Positions 16,875 through 25,836 are shown, counted from the stretch's first letter. The stretch is 64,000 bases of DNA from Niallia sp. NCCP-28 (GCF_023168165.1 NZ_BQYJ01000004.1:186001-250000), one strand, 5' to 3'. Numbers and translations: made by a program. The notes: generated by a model from the letters alone, not told the origin.

Positions 16875-18194
16875 ATGGTGAGCAATAATAAAAATGGTCG
16901 GTTAAAAATATTTTCTTTGGGATTGCAGCATGTTCTTGCTATGTATGCAGGAGCTATATTAGTTCCATTATTAGTTGGGAGAGCTTTAAACCTAACAACA
17001 GAGCAGCTGGCCTATCTCGTTGCAATTGATTTATTAACATGCGGATTAGCAACATTGCTGCAAGCCTGGAAAAACAAATATTTAGGAATCGGACTTCCCG
17101 TCGTGCTTGGCAGTTCTTTTGTTGCTGTAACTCCAATGATTTCGATCGGCGCTACATATGGCATTACAGCAATATACGGCGCTATTATTGTCACTGGTTT
17201 ATTTATTGTGGTTTGTGCTCCGTTTTTCAGTAAAATTACAAAGCTTTTCCCTCCTGTCGTAATGGGAACGGTTGTTACCATTATTGGTTTATCTTTAATC
17301 CCGACAGGAATAAAAAACATGGGCGGCGGTGCTGCAAGCGAGGATTTTGGTTCAGTAGAAAATCTGGCGCTTTCTTTTGGAGTTCTTTTGTTTATTTTAA
17401 TCCTTAATCGTTTTTCAAAAGGTATGCTGCAATCTTTATCTGTTTTAATCGGCATCATGGCAGGCACTTTTGCAGCAGCACTTGCTGGCAAAGTGAATTT
17501 CTCGTCTGTAGCAGATGCAAGCTGGTTTCATCTGCCCCAAATCTTTTATTTTGGAGTTCCTACATTTGAGGTTGGACCTATTCTGACGATGTTGATTGTT
17601 GGACTTGTCATCATAATTGAATCTACTGGTGTATTTTTTGCCCTAGGAAAAATATGTGATAAATCATTAACCGAACAAGACCTGACAAGGGGGTACCGCG
17701 CGGAAGGTTTAGCGATTACACTTGGGGGCATTTTTAATGCTTTTCCATATAATACATTTGCACAAAATGTTGGGCTTGTACAGCTCTCTAAAGTAAAAAC
17801 AGCAAATGTAGTCATTGCCGCTGGCGGAATTCTTGTTTTCTTAGGGCTCATTCCAAAAGTCGCTGCTTTTGCAACAATCGTCCCAACGCCAGTATTAGGA
17901 GGAGCAACAGTAGTTATGTTTGGTATGGTTGTTTCTTCTGGCATTAGAATGCTCAGCACCGTTGACTTTACAAAACAATCTAACTTGCTTATTATGGCAT
18001 GTTCAATTTCCATTGGCTTAGGGGCAACTGCTGTGCCCGATTTATTTGCGCAATTGCCATCCGCTCTTCGAATTATCGTAAGTGACGGCATTATTACTGG
18101 AAGCCTATGTGCAATCCTTCTTAACTTGTTGTTTAATATGAAAACAAAAAATGAAAAGGTTGCAAAAGCTGACAAATTGGCAGAAGCCCATTAA
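16875..18194 (+). CDS. pucK: NCS2 family uric acid/xanthine permease (PucK-like)
   Basis: A 439-residue nucleobase:cation symporter-2 family transporter with about 14 membrane segments. Family motifs visible are LGLQHVLAMYAGAILVPLLVG at the N terminus, GIGLPVVLGSSFVAVTPM (~72), ESTGVFFALGKI (~247) and GGIFNAFPYNTFAQNVGLVQ (~285). The last is the diagnostic NCS2 signature. B. subtilis PucK and PucJ import uric acid, and PbuX imports xanthine. The PucR box upstream and the puc neighbours favour urate. Start ATG at 16875 or GTG at 16878; AAAGGAG spacing slightly favours the GTG. A strong terminator follows. Confidence 0.88.
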   Translation: MVSNNKNGRLKIFSLGLQHVLAMYAGAILVPLLVGRALNLTTEQLAYLVAIDLLTCGLATLLQAWKNKYLGIGLPVVLGSSFVAVTPMISIGATYGITAIYGAIIVTGLFIVVCAPFFSKITKLFPPVVMGTVVTIIGLSLIPTGIKNMGGGAASEDFGSVENLALSFGVLLFILILNRFSKGMLQSLSVLIGIMAGTFAAALAGKVNFSSVADASWFHLPQIFYFGVPTFEVGPILTMLIVGLVIIIESTGVFFALGKICDKSLTEQDLTRGYRAEGLAITLGGIFNAFPYNTFAQNVGLVQLSKVKTANVVIAAGGILVFLGLIPKVAAFATIVPTPVLGGATVVMFGMVVSSGIRMLSTVDFTKQSNLLIMACSISIGLGATAVPDLFAQLPSALRIIVSDGIITGSLCAILLNLLFNMKTKNEKVAKADKLAEAH

Positions 18195-18236
18195 AAAAAG
18201 AGAGATGTCTTGAATCAAGGCATCTCTCTTTTTTTA
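18194..18236 (+). terminator. Terminator after the purine permease gene
   Basis: AAAGAGAGATGTCTTG pairs with CAAGGCATCTCTCTTT around AAT, followed by a long T run. One internal G-T type mismatch. Confidence 0.92.
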
Positions 18237-18470
18237 TGAAACATAAAAGGAAATATTATAGTTTTTGAATCTCATTCACATAACAAATAAAGTTGCTGCT
18301 TACGATGAAAGTATCTAATTCTCTGCTTCATTGACCGTCTCATTCATATCACTTGCAAAGCAGCTACTCTAAAAAGGAGTCTCCAATAGTCGGAAAATCA
18401 GTTTATCAGCAAGTTCTTTATAAGTAGTTAAGCCAACTATATTATCTTTGACTCCCGACTTTGCTTTTTA

Positions 18471-19664
18471 TTATTTTTGCTCTACTGTCGTCGATCGCGC
18501 AACATTTGTTTGAACAGCTGCTTTTGCCACTGCTTTTGCTACTGCAGGAGCAACACGCAAATCAAATGGACTTGGAATCACATAATCCTCATGTAATTCT
18601 GCATCGATTATTAAATTGGCAATCGCTTCTACTGCCGCTTTTTTCATTTCTTCATTAATATTTTTAGCACGCACATCTAATGCACCACGGAAAATCCCAG
18701 GGAAAGCCAAAACATTATTTACTTGGTTAGGATAATCAGAACGTCCTGTTCCTACTACTTTCGCTCCTGCAGCCTTTGCATCTTTCGGATCTATTTCAGG
18801 AACAGGATTTGCCATTGCAAATATAATAGCATCTTTATTCATAGAAGCGACCATCCCGCTAGTTAAGGCCCCTGCAACTGAAACACCGATAAATACATCG
18901 GCATTTTTTATAACCTCACTTAATGAGCCCTTTTCTTTATGAATATTGGTATACGCAGCTACATCAGCCTTCACTCTATTCATGCCTTCCGGTCTTCCAT
19001 CATAAATGGCACCCTTTGTATCACACATAATCATATTTGTTACACCGTATGAGTATAATAGCTTGGTAATTGCAATTCCTGCGGCTCCAGCACCATTTAA
19101 GACAATTTTTAAATCCTTCATTTCTTTTTTAACTATTTTTAACGCATTTACTAGCCCGGCTAATGTAACAATTGCTGTTCCATGTTGGTCATCGTGAAAA
19201 ACAGGTATGTCCAACTCAGCTTTTAGTCTTTCTTCAATTTCAAAACAATGAGGAGCTGCAATATCCTCTAAGTTAATTCCACCAAATGTTGGAGATAATA
19301 ATTTAACGGTTTCAATAACTTTTTCTACATCCGTTGTATCCAATGCAATGGGAAATGCATCTACTCCTGCAAAGCTTTTAAATAAAATTGCTTTTCCCTC
19401 CATTACCGGCAGTGATGCAGCTGCCCCAATGTTGCCTAATCCAAGAACAGCTGTGCCATTTGTAACAACTCCCACCATATTTCCTTTCATTGTATATTCA
19501 TAAACAGTTTCTGGATTTTCATAAATGGCTTTACAAGGTTCTGCTACTCCTGGTGAATATGCCAAACTTAAATCATGAGCATTTTTCACTTCCACTTTTG
19601 CCTGTACTTCTAATTTGCCTTGTTTCTCTCGATGCATACGAAGGGCTTCTTTTTTCAATGTCAT
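18471..19664 (-). CDS. ytsJ: Malic enzyme, NADP/NAD-dependent (YtsJ-like)
   Basis: A protein of 397 residues that decarboxylates malate to pyruvate. The catalytic Tyr is in LSLAYSPGVAEPC, and the Lys and metal site are in NLEDIAAPHCFEIEE and VFHDDQHGTAIV. The dinucleotide fold is at NGAGAAGIAI. The C-terminal motif is MANPVPEIDP followed by GRSDYPNQVNNVLAFPG. Length and sequence are of the short bacterial type, like B. subtilis YtsJ (NADP-preferring). The start ATG at 19664 follows AAAAGGAGAG by seven bases; an in-frame start 24 bases upstream lacks a ribosome binding site. An inverted-repeat region downstream (18376-18460) may end transcription. Cofactor preference is not readable here. Confidence 0.9.
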   Translation of the reverse strand: MTLKKEALRMHREKQGKLEVQAKVEVKNAHDLSLAYSPGVAEPCKAIYENPETVYEYTMKGNMVGVVTNGTAVLGLGNIGAAASLPVMEGKAILFKSFAGVDAFPIALDTTDVEKVIETVKLLSPTFGGINLEDIAAPHCFEIEERLKAELDIPVFHDDQHGTAIVTLAGLVNALKIVKKEMKDLKIVLNGAGAAGIAITKLLYSYGVTNMIMCDTKGAIYDGRPEGMNRVKADVAAYTNIHKEKGSLSEVIKNADVFIGVSVAGALTSGMVASMNKDAIIFAMANPVPEIDPKDAKAAGAKVVGTGRSDYPNQVNNVLAFPGIFRGALDVRAKNINEEMKKAAVEAIANLIIDAELHEDYVIPSPFDLRVAPAVAKAVAKAAVQTNVARSTTVEQK

Positions 19665-20087
19665 TTGTTTCTCTCCTTTTTTCCGCACATTATCTTCCAG
19701 CGATTATCATGCTCCTAGTGAACATAAAATGAAACGTTAATCAGCAAACTTTTTCTTTATCTCCAGACCAAGCAGACTTATAAGGTGGCCATCTAGCCTT
19801 CCCTCCATCCAGTAGCAGAGATTTTGTAGCCTCGTAGAAAGCGAGATAAACTATTCTCTCTCTGATGATATAATGAAGTGTAAGAAAATGAAACGTTAAA
19901 AAAGAAAAAAACAGAATTATAAAAAAAAGAAAGAGGTTATTCATAAATCCATTTAAAGGAATCATGTCAACTTCTTTCTAAGATTTGTGTTTACATTAAT
20001 TAATTTATCTTTTATCTGCATCAAATCGTTCTGTCGATGGAAGATGTTTAACAACAAATCAATGGATGAACCATCGGTTGCAAGCAG
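19665..20087. other. Intergenic region between ytsJ and tal, with a vestigial family A end
   Basis: It holds ATAAAATGAAACGTTAATCAG at 19726-19746, which resembles the ATAAAGTGAAACTTCAATCAG end of family A with a few changes, but no other end. A TTGACA at ~19970 on the minus strand may belong to a ytsJ promoter (17-base spacer to TTTATG). An unsupported ORF lies here. Confidence 0.35.
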
Positions 20088-20744
20088 TTATTGCTTCCAA
20101 TCGGCTGCGAATTTTTCCAATCCTTGATCTGTTAACGGATGCTTAGCAAGCTGCTTTATCACACTAAATGGAATGGTTGCAATATGTGCACCTGCAAGGG
20201 CAACTCTTGTAACATGGTCTGGGTGGCGAACAGATGCTGAAATTATTTGTGTGTCTAATTGATGGATTTTAAATAACTGTGCTATTTTTTCAACAAGCAG
20301 CACACCATCTTCAGAAATATCATCTAATCTGCCTAAAAATGGCGATACATATGTGGCACCTGCTTTTGCTGCCAATAATGCTTGGTTTACTGTAAAAATC
20401 AGTGTTACATTTGTTTTTACACCTTTTTTGGACAAATATCTTGTTGCTTCTAATCCTTCTAATGTCATTGGCAATTTAATGGTAATACGTTCATCATGGT
20501 TGTTTAATTTAATTAATTCTTCTGCCTCTGCAATCATTTCTTCTGCTGTATGAGCATTCGGCGTCACTTCCGCAGAAACAGATTCTACTTCAGGAACAGT
20601 TTGCAATATCTCTACAATGCGATCCTCAAATTTTACACCTTCTTTTGCCACTAAAGAAGGATTTGTTGTTACTCCTGCTAAAACGCCGATTTTATATGCT
20701 TTTTGTATATCCTCTAAATTTGCTGTATCGATAAAAAATTTCAT
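20088..20744 (-). CDS. tal: Transaldolase (small TalC/FSA-type)
   Basis: A TIM-barrel class I aldolase of 218 residues from the small transaldolase/fructose-6-phosphate aldolase group. It starts MKFFIDTAN, continues [13 protein letters not shown], and has the Schiff-base Lys in [12 protein letters not shown] (~residue 90). The residue that is Tyr in true fructose-6-phosphate aldolases (APY) is Phe here (SPFLGRLDD), which argues for transaldolase activity. It thus transfers dihydroxyacetone units in the pentose phosphate pathway, next to rpiA. Two consecutive ATGs (20747, 20744) follow GGGGG; the second has better spacing (eight bases) and matches the family N terminus. Confidence 0.93.
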   Translation of the reverse strand: MKFFIDTANLEDIQKAYKIGVLAGVTTNPSLVAKEGVKFEDRIVEILQTVPEVESVSAEVTPNAHTAEEMIAEAEELIKLNNHDERITIKLPMTLEGLEATRYLSKKGVKTNVTLIFTVNQALLAAKAGATYVSPFLGRLDDISEDGVLLVEKIAQLFKIHQLDTQIISASVRHPDHVTRVALAGAHIATIPFSVIKQLAKHPLTDQGLEKFAADWKQ

Positions 20745-20842
20745 CATTTATTCCCCCATATCAGTAATTATTGAAGCAATGCATGTCATTCTAAAAATTT
20801 TATCATACTATGTACTTTTTATTGTAAGCGATTTAAATTTTA

Positions 20843-21508
20843 TTATAAAACAATAACTTTATTATCATTACCTACTGTAATAACATGATCAACCATATTA
20901 ATAAACAAACCATTTTCCACTATCCCGGGAATATAGTTAAGCGCCGCCGCTAATTCTTTAGGCTGTACGATTGCAGAAAAATAACAATCAATAATATAGT
21001 TGCCGTTATCTGTAACAAAAATCTTTCCTTCTTTTTCTCGAAACACTGTTTTGCAGCCAAATTTTTGAATGGCTTTTTCCGTTAGTTTTGCACCAAAAGG
21101 AACAACCTCAACAGGAAGAGGAAAACTTCCCAATTGTTGAACAACTTTATGAGAATCCACAACAACAATAAATTTTTCTGCATGTTTTGCAATAAGTTTT
21201 TCCCGCAAAAGGGCTCCGCCGCCGCCCTTAATAGCACAGAAATCAGAATCAATTTCATCGGCACCATCAATTGCTACATCTATCTTTTTCACCAGATTAA
21301 GATCCAGCAATGGAATGCCTAAGCTTTCCGCTAAATTTTCCGTTTGCACAGAAGTTGCCACACCAGAAATAGTTAGGCCATTTTTTATCATGTCTGCAAT
21401 CTTCACGATTGTGTAATAAACAGTTGAGCCTGTCCCTAATCCTACAATCATTCCATCTTTAATATATTCCTCTGCAGCTCGTTCTCCTACTGCTGCTTTT
21501 TCATTCAA
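20843..21508 (-). CDS. rpiA: Ribose-5-phosphate isomerase A
   Basis: A protein of 221 residues that interconverts ribose 5-phosphate and ribulose 5-phosphate. Motifs: GMIVGLGTGSTVYYTI (phosphate loop, ~residue 20), DVAIDGADEID (catalytic Asp pair, ~82), KGGGGALLREK (~95) and FPLPVEVVPFG. The start is TTG at 21508, six bases after GGAGGG (about 21515-21520); upstream in-frame codons lack a ribosome binding site. It lies 98 bases upstream of tal on the same strand, so the two pentose phosphate genes probably share a transcript. Confidence 0.94.
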   Translation of the reverse strand: MNEKAAVGERAAEEYIKDGMIVGLGTGSTVYYTIVKIADMIKNGLTISGVATSVQTENLAESLGIPLLDLNLVKKIDVAIDGADEIDSDFCAIKGGGGALLREKLIAKHAEKFIVVVDSHKVVQQLGSFPLPVEVVPFGAKLTEKAIQKFGCKTVFREKEGKIFVTDNGNYIIDCYFSAIVQPKELAAALNYIPGIVENGLFINMVDHVITVGNDNKVIVL

Positions 21509-21653
21509 AAAACACCCTCCTCGCCTGAGATATTTTTGCTGCTTTATTGAGATTCTATCTTTCTTACCGTTATAGTAATACATTTAAGCGAAAAATTCTA
21601 TTGAGAACACTTACATTTTTTCAAATGATTCTTTTGGCTTGATTGCAAAAAAA

Positions 21654-21690
21654 TAAATTTGGCACATATCGAAATATGCACCAAATTTTA
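21654..21690 (-). terminator. Terminator after the DUF421 gene
   Basis: AAATTTGG (21655-21662) pairs with CCAAATTT (21681-21688), with inner pairs around CATAT. The hairpin lies directly past the DUF421 stop on the minus strand. Confidence 0.55.
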
Positions 21691-21701
21691 TACAATGGTA
21701 T

Positions 21702-22562
21702 TTAATTTTCTAAATATATTTTCACTAGATTTTGTACTTCCAGCATTTTTGCTGCATTCTTATTATACATTGCTTTTGCCTCTTTATTATCTGTTTGCAG
21801 AGCATATATTTCTAAGTCTGCTTGTATTTTTTTAATAGTAGCCAACATCAGGGGACGCTCTTGCGGGGATGCAAGTTTCAGCTTATCATCAAAAATATCG
21901 ACAATCAGTTCCCCATATGAATTTACTTGCCCGAAAAAAACGTTATCTAATGTTACACCAATCTTTGCAAGTTCTTCATTAAGCCACGCTGCCGTTTTTC
22001 CAGCCTTTTTTAAAGAATCATATAATATATTGCCATCCATAATAACGGTTTGCGGCACTTTTTCATTCGGCACTTTCATCTTCATATCTTTTGGTGTTAT
22101 TGGCCGATTTTCCTTTTTTAGCATAACGCTCAGCATGCCCTTTGGCTCAAGAACTGCATACTCAACTTCTGATAAACTAAAAACATCTTTTTGTCTTAAT
22201 AAACTTGAAAAATCATCAATCGTATATTTTTCATTTTTAAGATTCTCTTCCAACAGCTTTCCGTTTTCTACAAGAACAGTGCCTGTTCCTTCAATAATAT
22301 TTCGTAAGGTTTTGCTTTTTAGTGAAATGACATCTGCTAAATAGGAAACAATGCCAAACACAAATATCCCAAGTATGCCATTTGATATTTTAGCTTCTGC
22401 ACTTAAGATTACTTCACCAGCAATATCCCCAAGTGTAATACCAGCTATGTATTCAAATAATGACAATTGAGAAATATGCTTTTTTCCTAATAGTTTGGCT
22501 GTGATAAATAAAATAAGTACAAATAAAAATGCTCGGAGTACAACTTCCATGCCTGTTAACAT
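21702..22562 (-). CDS. DUF421 membrane protein with C-terminal DUF1657-like segment
   Basis: A 286-residue YetF/YrbG-type protein. Residues ~1-85 hold three membrane segments, with FITAKLLGKKHISQLSLFEY and GITLGDIAGEVIL. A soluble DUF421 domain follows (~90-225), with GTVLVENGKLLEENL and VIMDGNILYDSLKKAG. The last ~50 residues (IKKIQADLEIYALQTDNKEAKAMYNKNAA) resemble the whole of the two small DUF1657 proteins encoded just upstream, so this looks like a fusion. Genes of this type are found with spoVA genes in spoVA2mob-like operons of spore formers, where they are linked to spore properties, but no spoVA gene is present here. The start ATG follows GGAG by eight bases. Biochemical function unknown. 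Confidence 0.82.
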   Translation of the reverse strand: MLTGMEVVLRAFLFVLILFITAKLLGKKHISQLSLFEYIAGITLGDIAGEVILSAEAKISNGILGIFVFGIVSYLADVISLKSKTLRNIIEGTGTVLVENGKLLEENLKNEKYTIDDFSSLLRQKDVFSLSEVEYAVLEPKGMLSVMLKKENRPITPKDMKMKVPNEKVPQTVIMDGNILYDSLKKAGKTAAWLNEELAKIGVTLDNVFFGQVNSYGELIVDIFDDKLKLASPQERPLMLATIKKIQADLEIYALQTDNKEAKAMYNKNAAKMLEVQNLVKIYLEN

Positions 22563-22574
22563 CCCATTAACTCC

Positions 22575-22781
22575 TTATGACGAACTATATTCATTCTCTT
22601 CTCTTTCAATTGCATAAACTCTCAACTGAATATCATTTTTTATTTGACCGACTAAAACCATTGCCTCATGGAATTTTTGCTGTGCTTCTTCTTCCATTGA
22701 ATTTAAAGCAAATGTCGATAATTGTGATTCTAATCCTTTTAAGCTTGCTAATGTCTGTTTTACATTAGATGCGACAGTCAT
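22575..22781 (-). CDS. DUF1657 small protein, copy 1
   Basis: A 68-residue helical protein: MTVASNVKQTLASLKGLESQ, then FALNSMEEEAQQKFHEAM. It is clearly homologous to the neighbour at 22845-23051 and to the C terminus of the DUF421 protein that starts 12 bases downstream. DUF1657 proteins accompany spoVA-type sporulation operons; their role is unknown. The start ATG has AAAGGTGAG before it. All three genes likely form one operon. Confidence 0.85.
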   Translation of the reverse strand: MTVASNVKQTLASLKGLESQLSTFALNSMEEEAQQKFHEAMVLVGQIKNDIQLRVYAIEREENEYSSS

Positions 22782-22844
22782 CTAATAGCTCACCTTTCTT
22801 TAAATGGCATGATCGGCAACACTCGCCAACCATGCCCGCTATTT

Positions 22845-23051
22845 TTATTGTCCAGCGTATTGAGGCTCTTCTTGTTCAATTTCTTGGACTCTTGGGTTTA
22901 GAGAATCAATAACCTGCTGTGTTTGTTGTGCAGCAGTTTGATACAGCTGCTTTGCTGATTGATTATCTGTTGCAAGAGCAAATGTTTCTAAGCTTGCTTG
23001 TGCGCTTTTTAATCCAGCAATTGTTTGCTTTACATTATTAATAACAGTCAT
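22845..23051 (-). CDS. DUF1657 small protein, copy 2
   Basis: A 68-residue protein, first gene of the DUF1657-DUF1657-DUF421 operon. It starts MTVINNVKQTIAGLKSAQAS, with the family run FALATDNQSAKQLY, and ends in an acidic tail. No membrane segment or Cys is present. The ribosome binding site AGAGGATG precedes ATG. A promoter with sporulation-sigma character lies at 23089-23119. Function unknown. Confidence 0.85.
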   Translation of the reverse strand: MTVINNVKQTIAGLKSAQASLETFALATDNQSAKQLYQTAAQQTQQVIDSLNPRVQEIEQEEPQYAGQ

Positions 23052-23088
23052 TTACACACATCCTCTAAACAGATTTTTGTTGCCTCTT

Positions 23089-23119
23089 TTATATTCTCTA
23101 AATTTTTTTTTCTTATTCA
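23089..23119 (-). promoter_or_regulatory. Possible sigma-G/sigma-F promoter of the DUF1657-DUF421 operon
   Basis: On the minus strand TGAATA (23119-23114), an 18-base spacer and AATATAA (23095-23089). The -35 matches sigma-G exactly; the -10 matches CATACTA at four of seven positions. It sits about 38 bases before the start codon. Confidence 0.4.
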
Positions 23120-23161
23120 CATGCTTTACAGCCTAAATTTCCCACTATTTTAGCGGCACGC

Positions 23162-23193
23162 AAAAAAGGAGAATCTAAAATGATCTCCTTTTT
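23162..23193 (-). terminator. Terminator between marR and the DUF1657 operon
   Basis: AAAAAGGAGA pairs with TCTCCTTTTT around a 12-base loop; bidirectional in form. Confidence 0.7.
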
Positions 23194-23293
23194 CCCCCTT
23201 ATAGTTCTTTTCATTCTATTTTTATTTTGATAGCTGACACATAACTTTTTACTGCTGTACTCTCATATACTGTTTCCATCCTATTTGTCTACT

Positions 23294-23452
23294 TACAGTA
23301 AAACTTCAATCAGTGAGGATTTTTCACGTCCCCCACTGATTGTTAGTGAAACCAATCAGGCTTTTATGGACAAGTTTCTACCCACCTACATTTCTCGTTT
23401 TCTCTTGCACTCCCTTAGGTGGGGGTCAAAAGCCTGTTAATGCGTGATAAAA
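23294..23452 (+). repeat. Family A repeat, standard form (copy A4)
   Basis: About 159 bases, closely similar to copy A3. Stem 1 is CAATCAGTG with CACTGATTG. The other stems are CAGGCTTTT with AAAAGCCTG and CCACCTA with TTAGGTGG. The end is GTTAATGCGTGATAAA. The first bases (ACAGTAAAACTTC) differ from the consensus. It lies downstream of marR. Confidence 0.87.
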
Positions 23453-23652
23453 ACTTATATCATTTTTAACATATACACTAGCTGAATCAAGGCACTTCCA
23501 ACTTATATAGCTGTTTTCTATTGCATCAGCCATTTCTTACATATGGCGAATACAATTATCATCCTTTACATTTTGCCTGCTTTATCAACAATCATTCATT
23601 ATTAAGTAAAATTAAATCATACAAAAAATATAATATTTACCTTCCTCATTAT
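23453..23652. other. Region downstream of marR
   Basis: AT-rich, with no gene, hairpin or repeat recognised between copy A4 and the marR stop. Confidence 0.4.
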
Positions 23653-24066
23653 TCATTCAGGATAGATTTTTTGCAATAAACGTATCAGCTGCTTTTCCTC
23701 TTCTTCTGTAAAATTTTTTGTGATTTCTTCATTTAAATTTTCCAGCACCCTTTGAATAGCAGGATAAATATCGATCGCTTTTGCTGTCGGATATAAATTA
23801 TTGGAACGCCGATCTTGTTTATCTGTTTTTTTCTCAATATAGCCTGCTTCCACTAATTGTTTAACTGCTCTTGCGGTTGTTGCTTTATCAAACTTTAATA
23901 CAGACGTCAGTTCATCTTGATTTATGCCTGGCTGTCTTATAATTTTTTTTAAAAAGGCATATTGCCCACCATTGCCAAGATTATATGGTTTTAATTCTTT
24001 CGCAAGAAATTTCTGATTCTGGCGATGAATTAACGAAACTAATCTTCCTAATGGCACCTCCCTCAT
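23653..24066 (-). CDS. MarR family transcriptional regulator
   Basis: A winged-helix regulator of 137 residues. The DNA-binding part (~residues 30-95) reads QPGINQDELTSVLKFDKATTARAVKQLVEAGYIEKKTDKQDRRSNNLYPT, here quoted only as a region with the wing RRS. The start ATG at 24066 follows AGAGGTG by seven bases. The gene is divergent from an MFS drug transporter, and two strong palindromes fill the space between them. It most likely represses both genes until a toxic ligand binds. The ligand is not predictable. Confidence 0.9.
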   Translation of the reverse strand: MREVPLGRLVSLIHRQNQKFLAKELKPYNLGNGGQYAFLKKIIRQPGINQDELTSVLKFDKATTARAVKQLVEAGYIEKKTDKQDRRSNNLYPTAKAIDIYPAIQRVLENLNEEITKNFTEEEEKQLIRLLQKIYPE

Positions 24067-24113
24067 TTCTTTCACCTCTTTGCTGTTATTTTTGCATATA
24101 GTAGCATACAAAA

Positions 24114-24137
24114 TTTTAGTTGCGTACGCAACTAAAA
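24114..24137. promoter_or_regulatory. MarR operator 1 (24-base perfect palindrome)
   Basis: A perfect 24-base palindrome with core AGTTGCGTACGCAACT, next to marR. The second site at 24161-24174 has the same GTTGCG/CGCAAC half-sites. Confidence 0.82.
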
Positions 24138-24160
24138 TCTTTTACAATATAAACAAAAAT

Positions 24161-24174
24161 GTTGCGCACGCAAC
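24161..24174. promoter_or_regulatory. MarR operator 2
   Basis: GTTGCG-CA-CGCAAC, about 20 bases before the MFS start. Center-to-center distance to operator 1 is about 42 bases, four helical turns, so both sites face the same side. Confidence 0.75.
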
Positions 24175-24195
24175 TATTTAGAATGAGGTGAAAGT

Positions 24196-25662
24196 TTGAT
24201 TACAGCAAAAAATACAGCAGCTAATAAGGAAGCTGTTTATAATAAACGTTGGCTCATACTAATTGTTCTTAATATCTTTACATTTATGTGTACATTAGAT
24301 GGAAGTATTGTAAATATAGCATTGCCTACCATCTCTCAACTTTTAAATCTTACATTATCCGAATCACAATGGATTGTAAGCATTTATTTAATGACAATAT
24401 GTATGGCTATTCTATTTTTCGGCAAACTCGGAGACATATATGGAAAAATTAAGATCTTTAAATATGGTGCAATTATCTTTATTATAGGTTCTTTTCTTTG
24501 TGGTTTAAGCCATTCCTTATTTTTCCTGCTTTTTTCTCGTTTTATCCAAGCCATTGGTGCTTCGATGACAATGGCCAATAGCCAAGGGATTGTAACAGAG
24601 ATTTTTCCGCCAAAAGAAAGAGGGAAAGCACTAGGAATTATTGGCACCTTTGTTTCTTTAGGGAGCATAGCAGGTCCAAGCCTTGGAGGAATTATTCTTT
24701 CTAGTCTAGGTTGGGAATATATCTTTTGGATAAATATCCCTATAGGCATTATTGCAATTCCACTTGCATGGCGTCTTTTGCCTGCAGATCGTATAACAGC
24801 AAAAATAAAAATAGACATACCTGGCAGTTTATTGTTTTCCTTTTCCGTCCTTTTGCTATTTGCAGCCCTCTTATTAGGCCAGCAAATCGGCTATATGAAT
24901 AAGTGTATTATTATTTCATTTGTTTTTGGAGTTATTTCTTTTATCGCATTTCTTATCATTGAAGCAAAATCAGCTAACCCAATGCTCCACTTGGCCATTT
25001 TTAAAAACTCGCTCTTTTCTATCAGTATTTTTTGCGGATTTTTAGTATTTGTCGTAAACTTTTGTTTTAATATATTAGCACCCTTTTATACACAAAGCAT
25101 TTTAGGTTTATCTCCATTGCAGGCTGGATATTTGCTGATGCTTTTCCCAATTACAATGGCTATTGTCGCACCATTAAGCGGCAGCCTTTCCGATAAAATC
25201 GGCGGGCAAATCATTACATTTTTTGGGCTGCTATTATTGGTGGCAGCACAACTCGGACTGACTTTTCTCCATGAAAATAGCTCCCTTATTAATGTTGCAT
25301 TATTAATTATTCTATCAGGGGCAAGTTCTGGTTTATTTCAGTCTCCTAATAATTCATTGGTTATGTCTACCGTTCCGAAACAACAGCTAGGGATTGCAGG
25401 CAGCGTCAATTCCCTTGTGAGAAATTTAGGAATGATTGTAGGTATATCACTTGCAACAAGCACACTTTTTTCCGTTATGAGCATGAGGGCCGGCTATAGA
25501 GTGACAGCATTAATTCCAAACAGACCGGATATTTTTTTAGAGGGTATGCATGTTGTTTTTATCGGTTCAAGCATTCTTTGTGCATTAGCAGCCGCTTTGA
25601 CAGGTTGGCGATGGTTTTTTTCATTAAAAATAGAAAAACGGCAGCAAAAAAAGGCATCCTAG
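24196..25662 (+). CDS. MFS drug efflux transporter, DHA2 family (EmrB/QacA type, 14 TMS)
   Basis: A 488-residue proton-drug antiporter. The N-terminal segment has the DHA2 motif LDGSIVNIALPTIS (~residue 34). The motif A-like loop is GKLGDIYGKIKIFKYG (~75) and motif C is GSIAGPSLGGIIL (~155). Length and hydrophobicity fit 14 membrane segments. The start is TTG at 24196, five bases after AGGTG. Control by the divergent MarR protein through two palindromes is likely. The substrate is unknown. Confidence 0.9.
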   Translation: MITAKNTAANKEAVYNKRWLILIVLNIFTFMCTLDGSIVNIALPTISQLLNLTLSESQWIVSIYLMTICMAILFFGKLGDIYGKIKIFKYGAIIFIIGSFLCGLSHSLFFLLFSRFIQAIGASMTMANSQGIVTEIFPPKERGKALGIIGTFVSLGSIAGPSLGGIILSSLGWEYIFWINIPIGIIAIPLAWRLLPADRITAKIKIDIPGSLLFSFSVLLLFAALLLGQQIGYMNKCIIISFVFGVISFIAFLIIEAKSANPMLHLAIFKNSLFSISIFCGFLVFVVNFCFNILAPFYTQSILGLSPLQAGYLLMLFPITMAIVAPLSGSLSDKIGGQIITFFGLLLLVAAQLGLTFLHENSSLINVALLIILSGASSGLFQSPNNSLVMSTVPKQQLGIAGSVNSLVRNLGMIVGISLATSTLFSVMSMRAGYRVTALIPNRPDIFLEGMHVVFIGSSILCALAAALTGWRWFFSLKIEKRQQKKAS

Positions 25663-25784
25663 CCAAAAGGGATTCGTTAAAGCTACTGGCCACAGTTAAT
25701 TAGAGCGAGTGTGTTTGGCGAAATGCTAACAAACAGGCTTGCGAACACCTCTTTTAAAATCAACGGTCATTTTAACAGAGGCAC

Positions 25785-25831
25785 ATAAAAAAAGGAACAA
25801 CTAAGCGATATGCTTAATTGTTCCTTTTTTT
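25785..25831. terminator. Terminator after the MFS gene
   Basis: AAAAAAAGGAACAA pairs with TTGTTCCTTTTTTT, with an inner TAAGC/GCTTA stem. It can serve both strands and lies before the convergent zupT end. Confidence 0.88.
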
Positions 25832-25836
25832 CCCCT

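Noticed and set aside
17546-18175. Long antisense ORF (209 codons) over the purine permease gene
   Set aside because: Mirror of a membrane-protein gene; no ribosome binding site or known motif.
18376-18460. Crossing inverted repeats GGAGTC/GACTCC and AGTCGG/CCGACT downstream of ytsJ, as a regulatory pseudoknot
   Set aside because: Six-base pairs at this spacing can arise by chance. It may be a poor terminator; there is no further support.
19741-19965. ORF of 74 codons (minus) upstream of ytsJ
   Set aside because: No ribosome binding site, low-complexity hydrophobic start, and it overlaps a promoter-like TTGACA and a vestigial repeat end.
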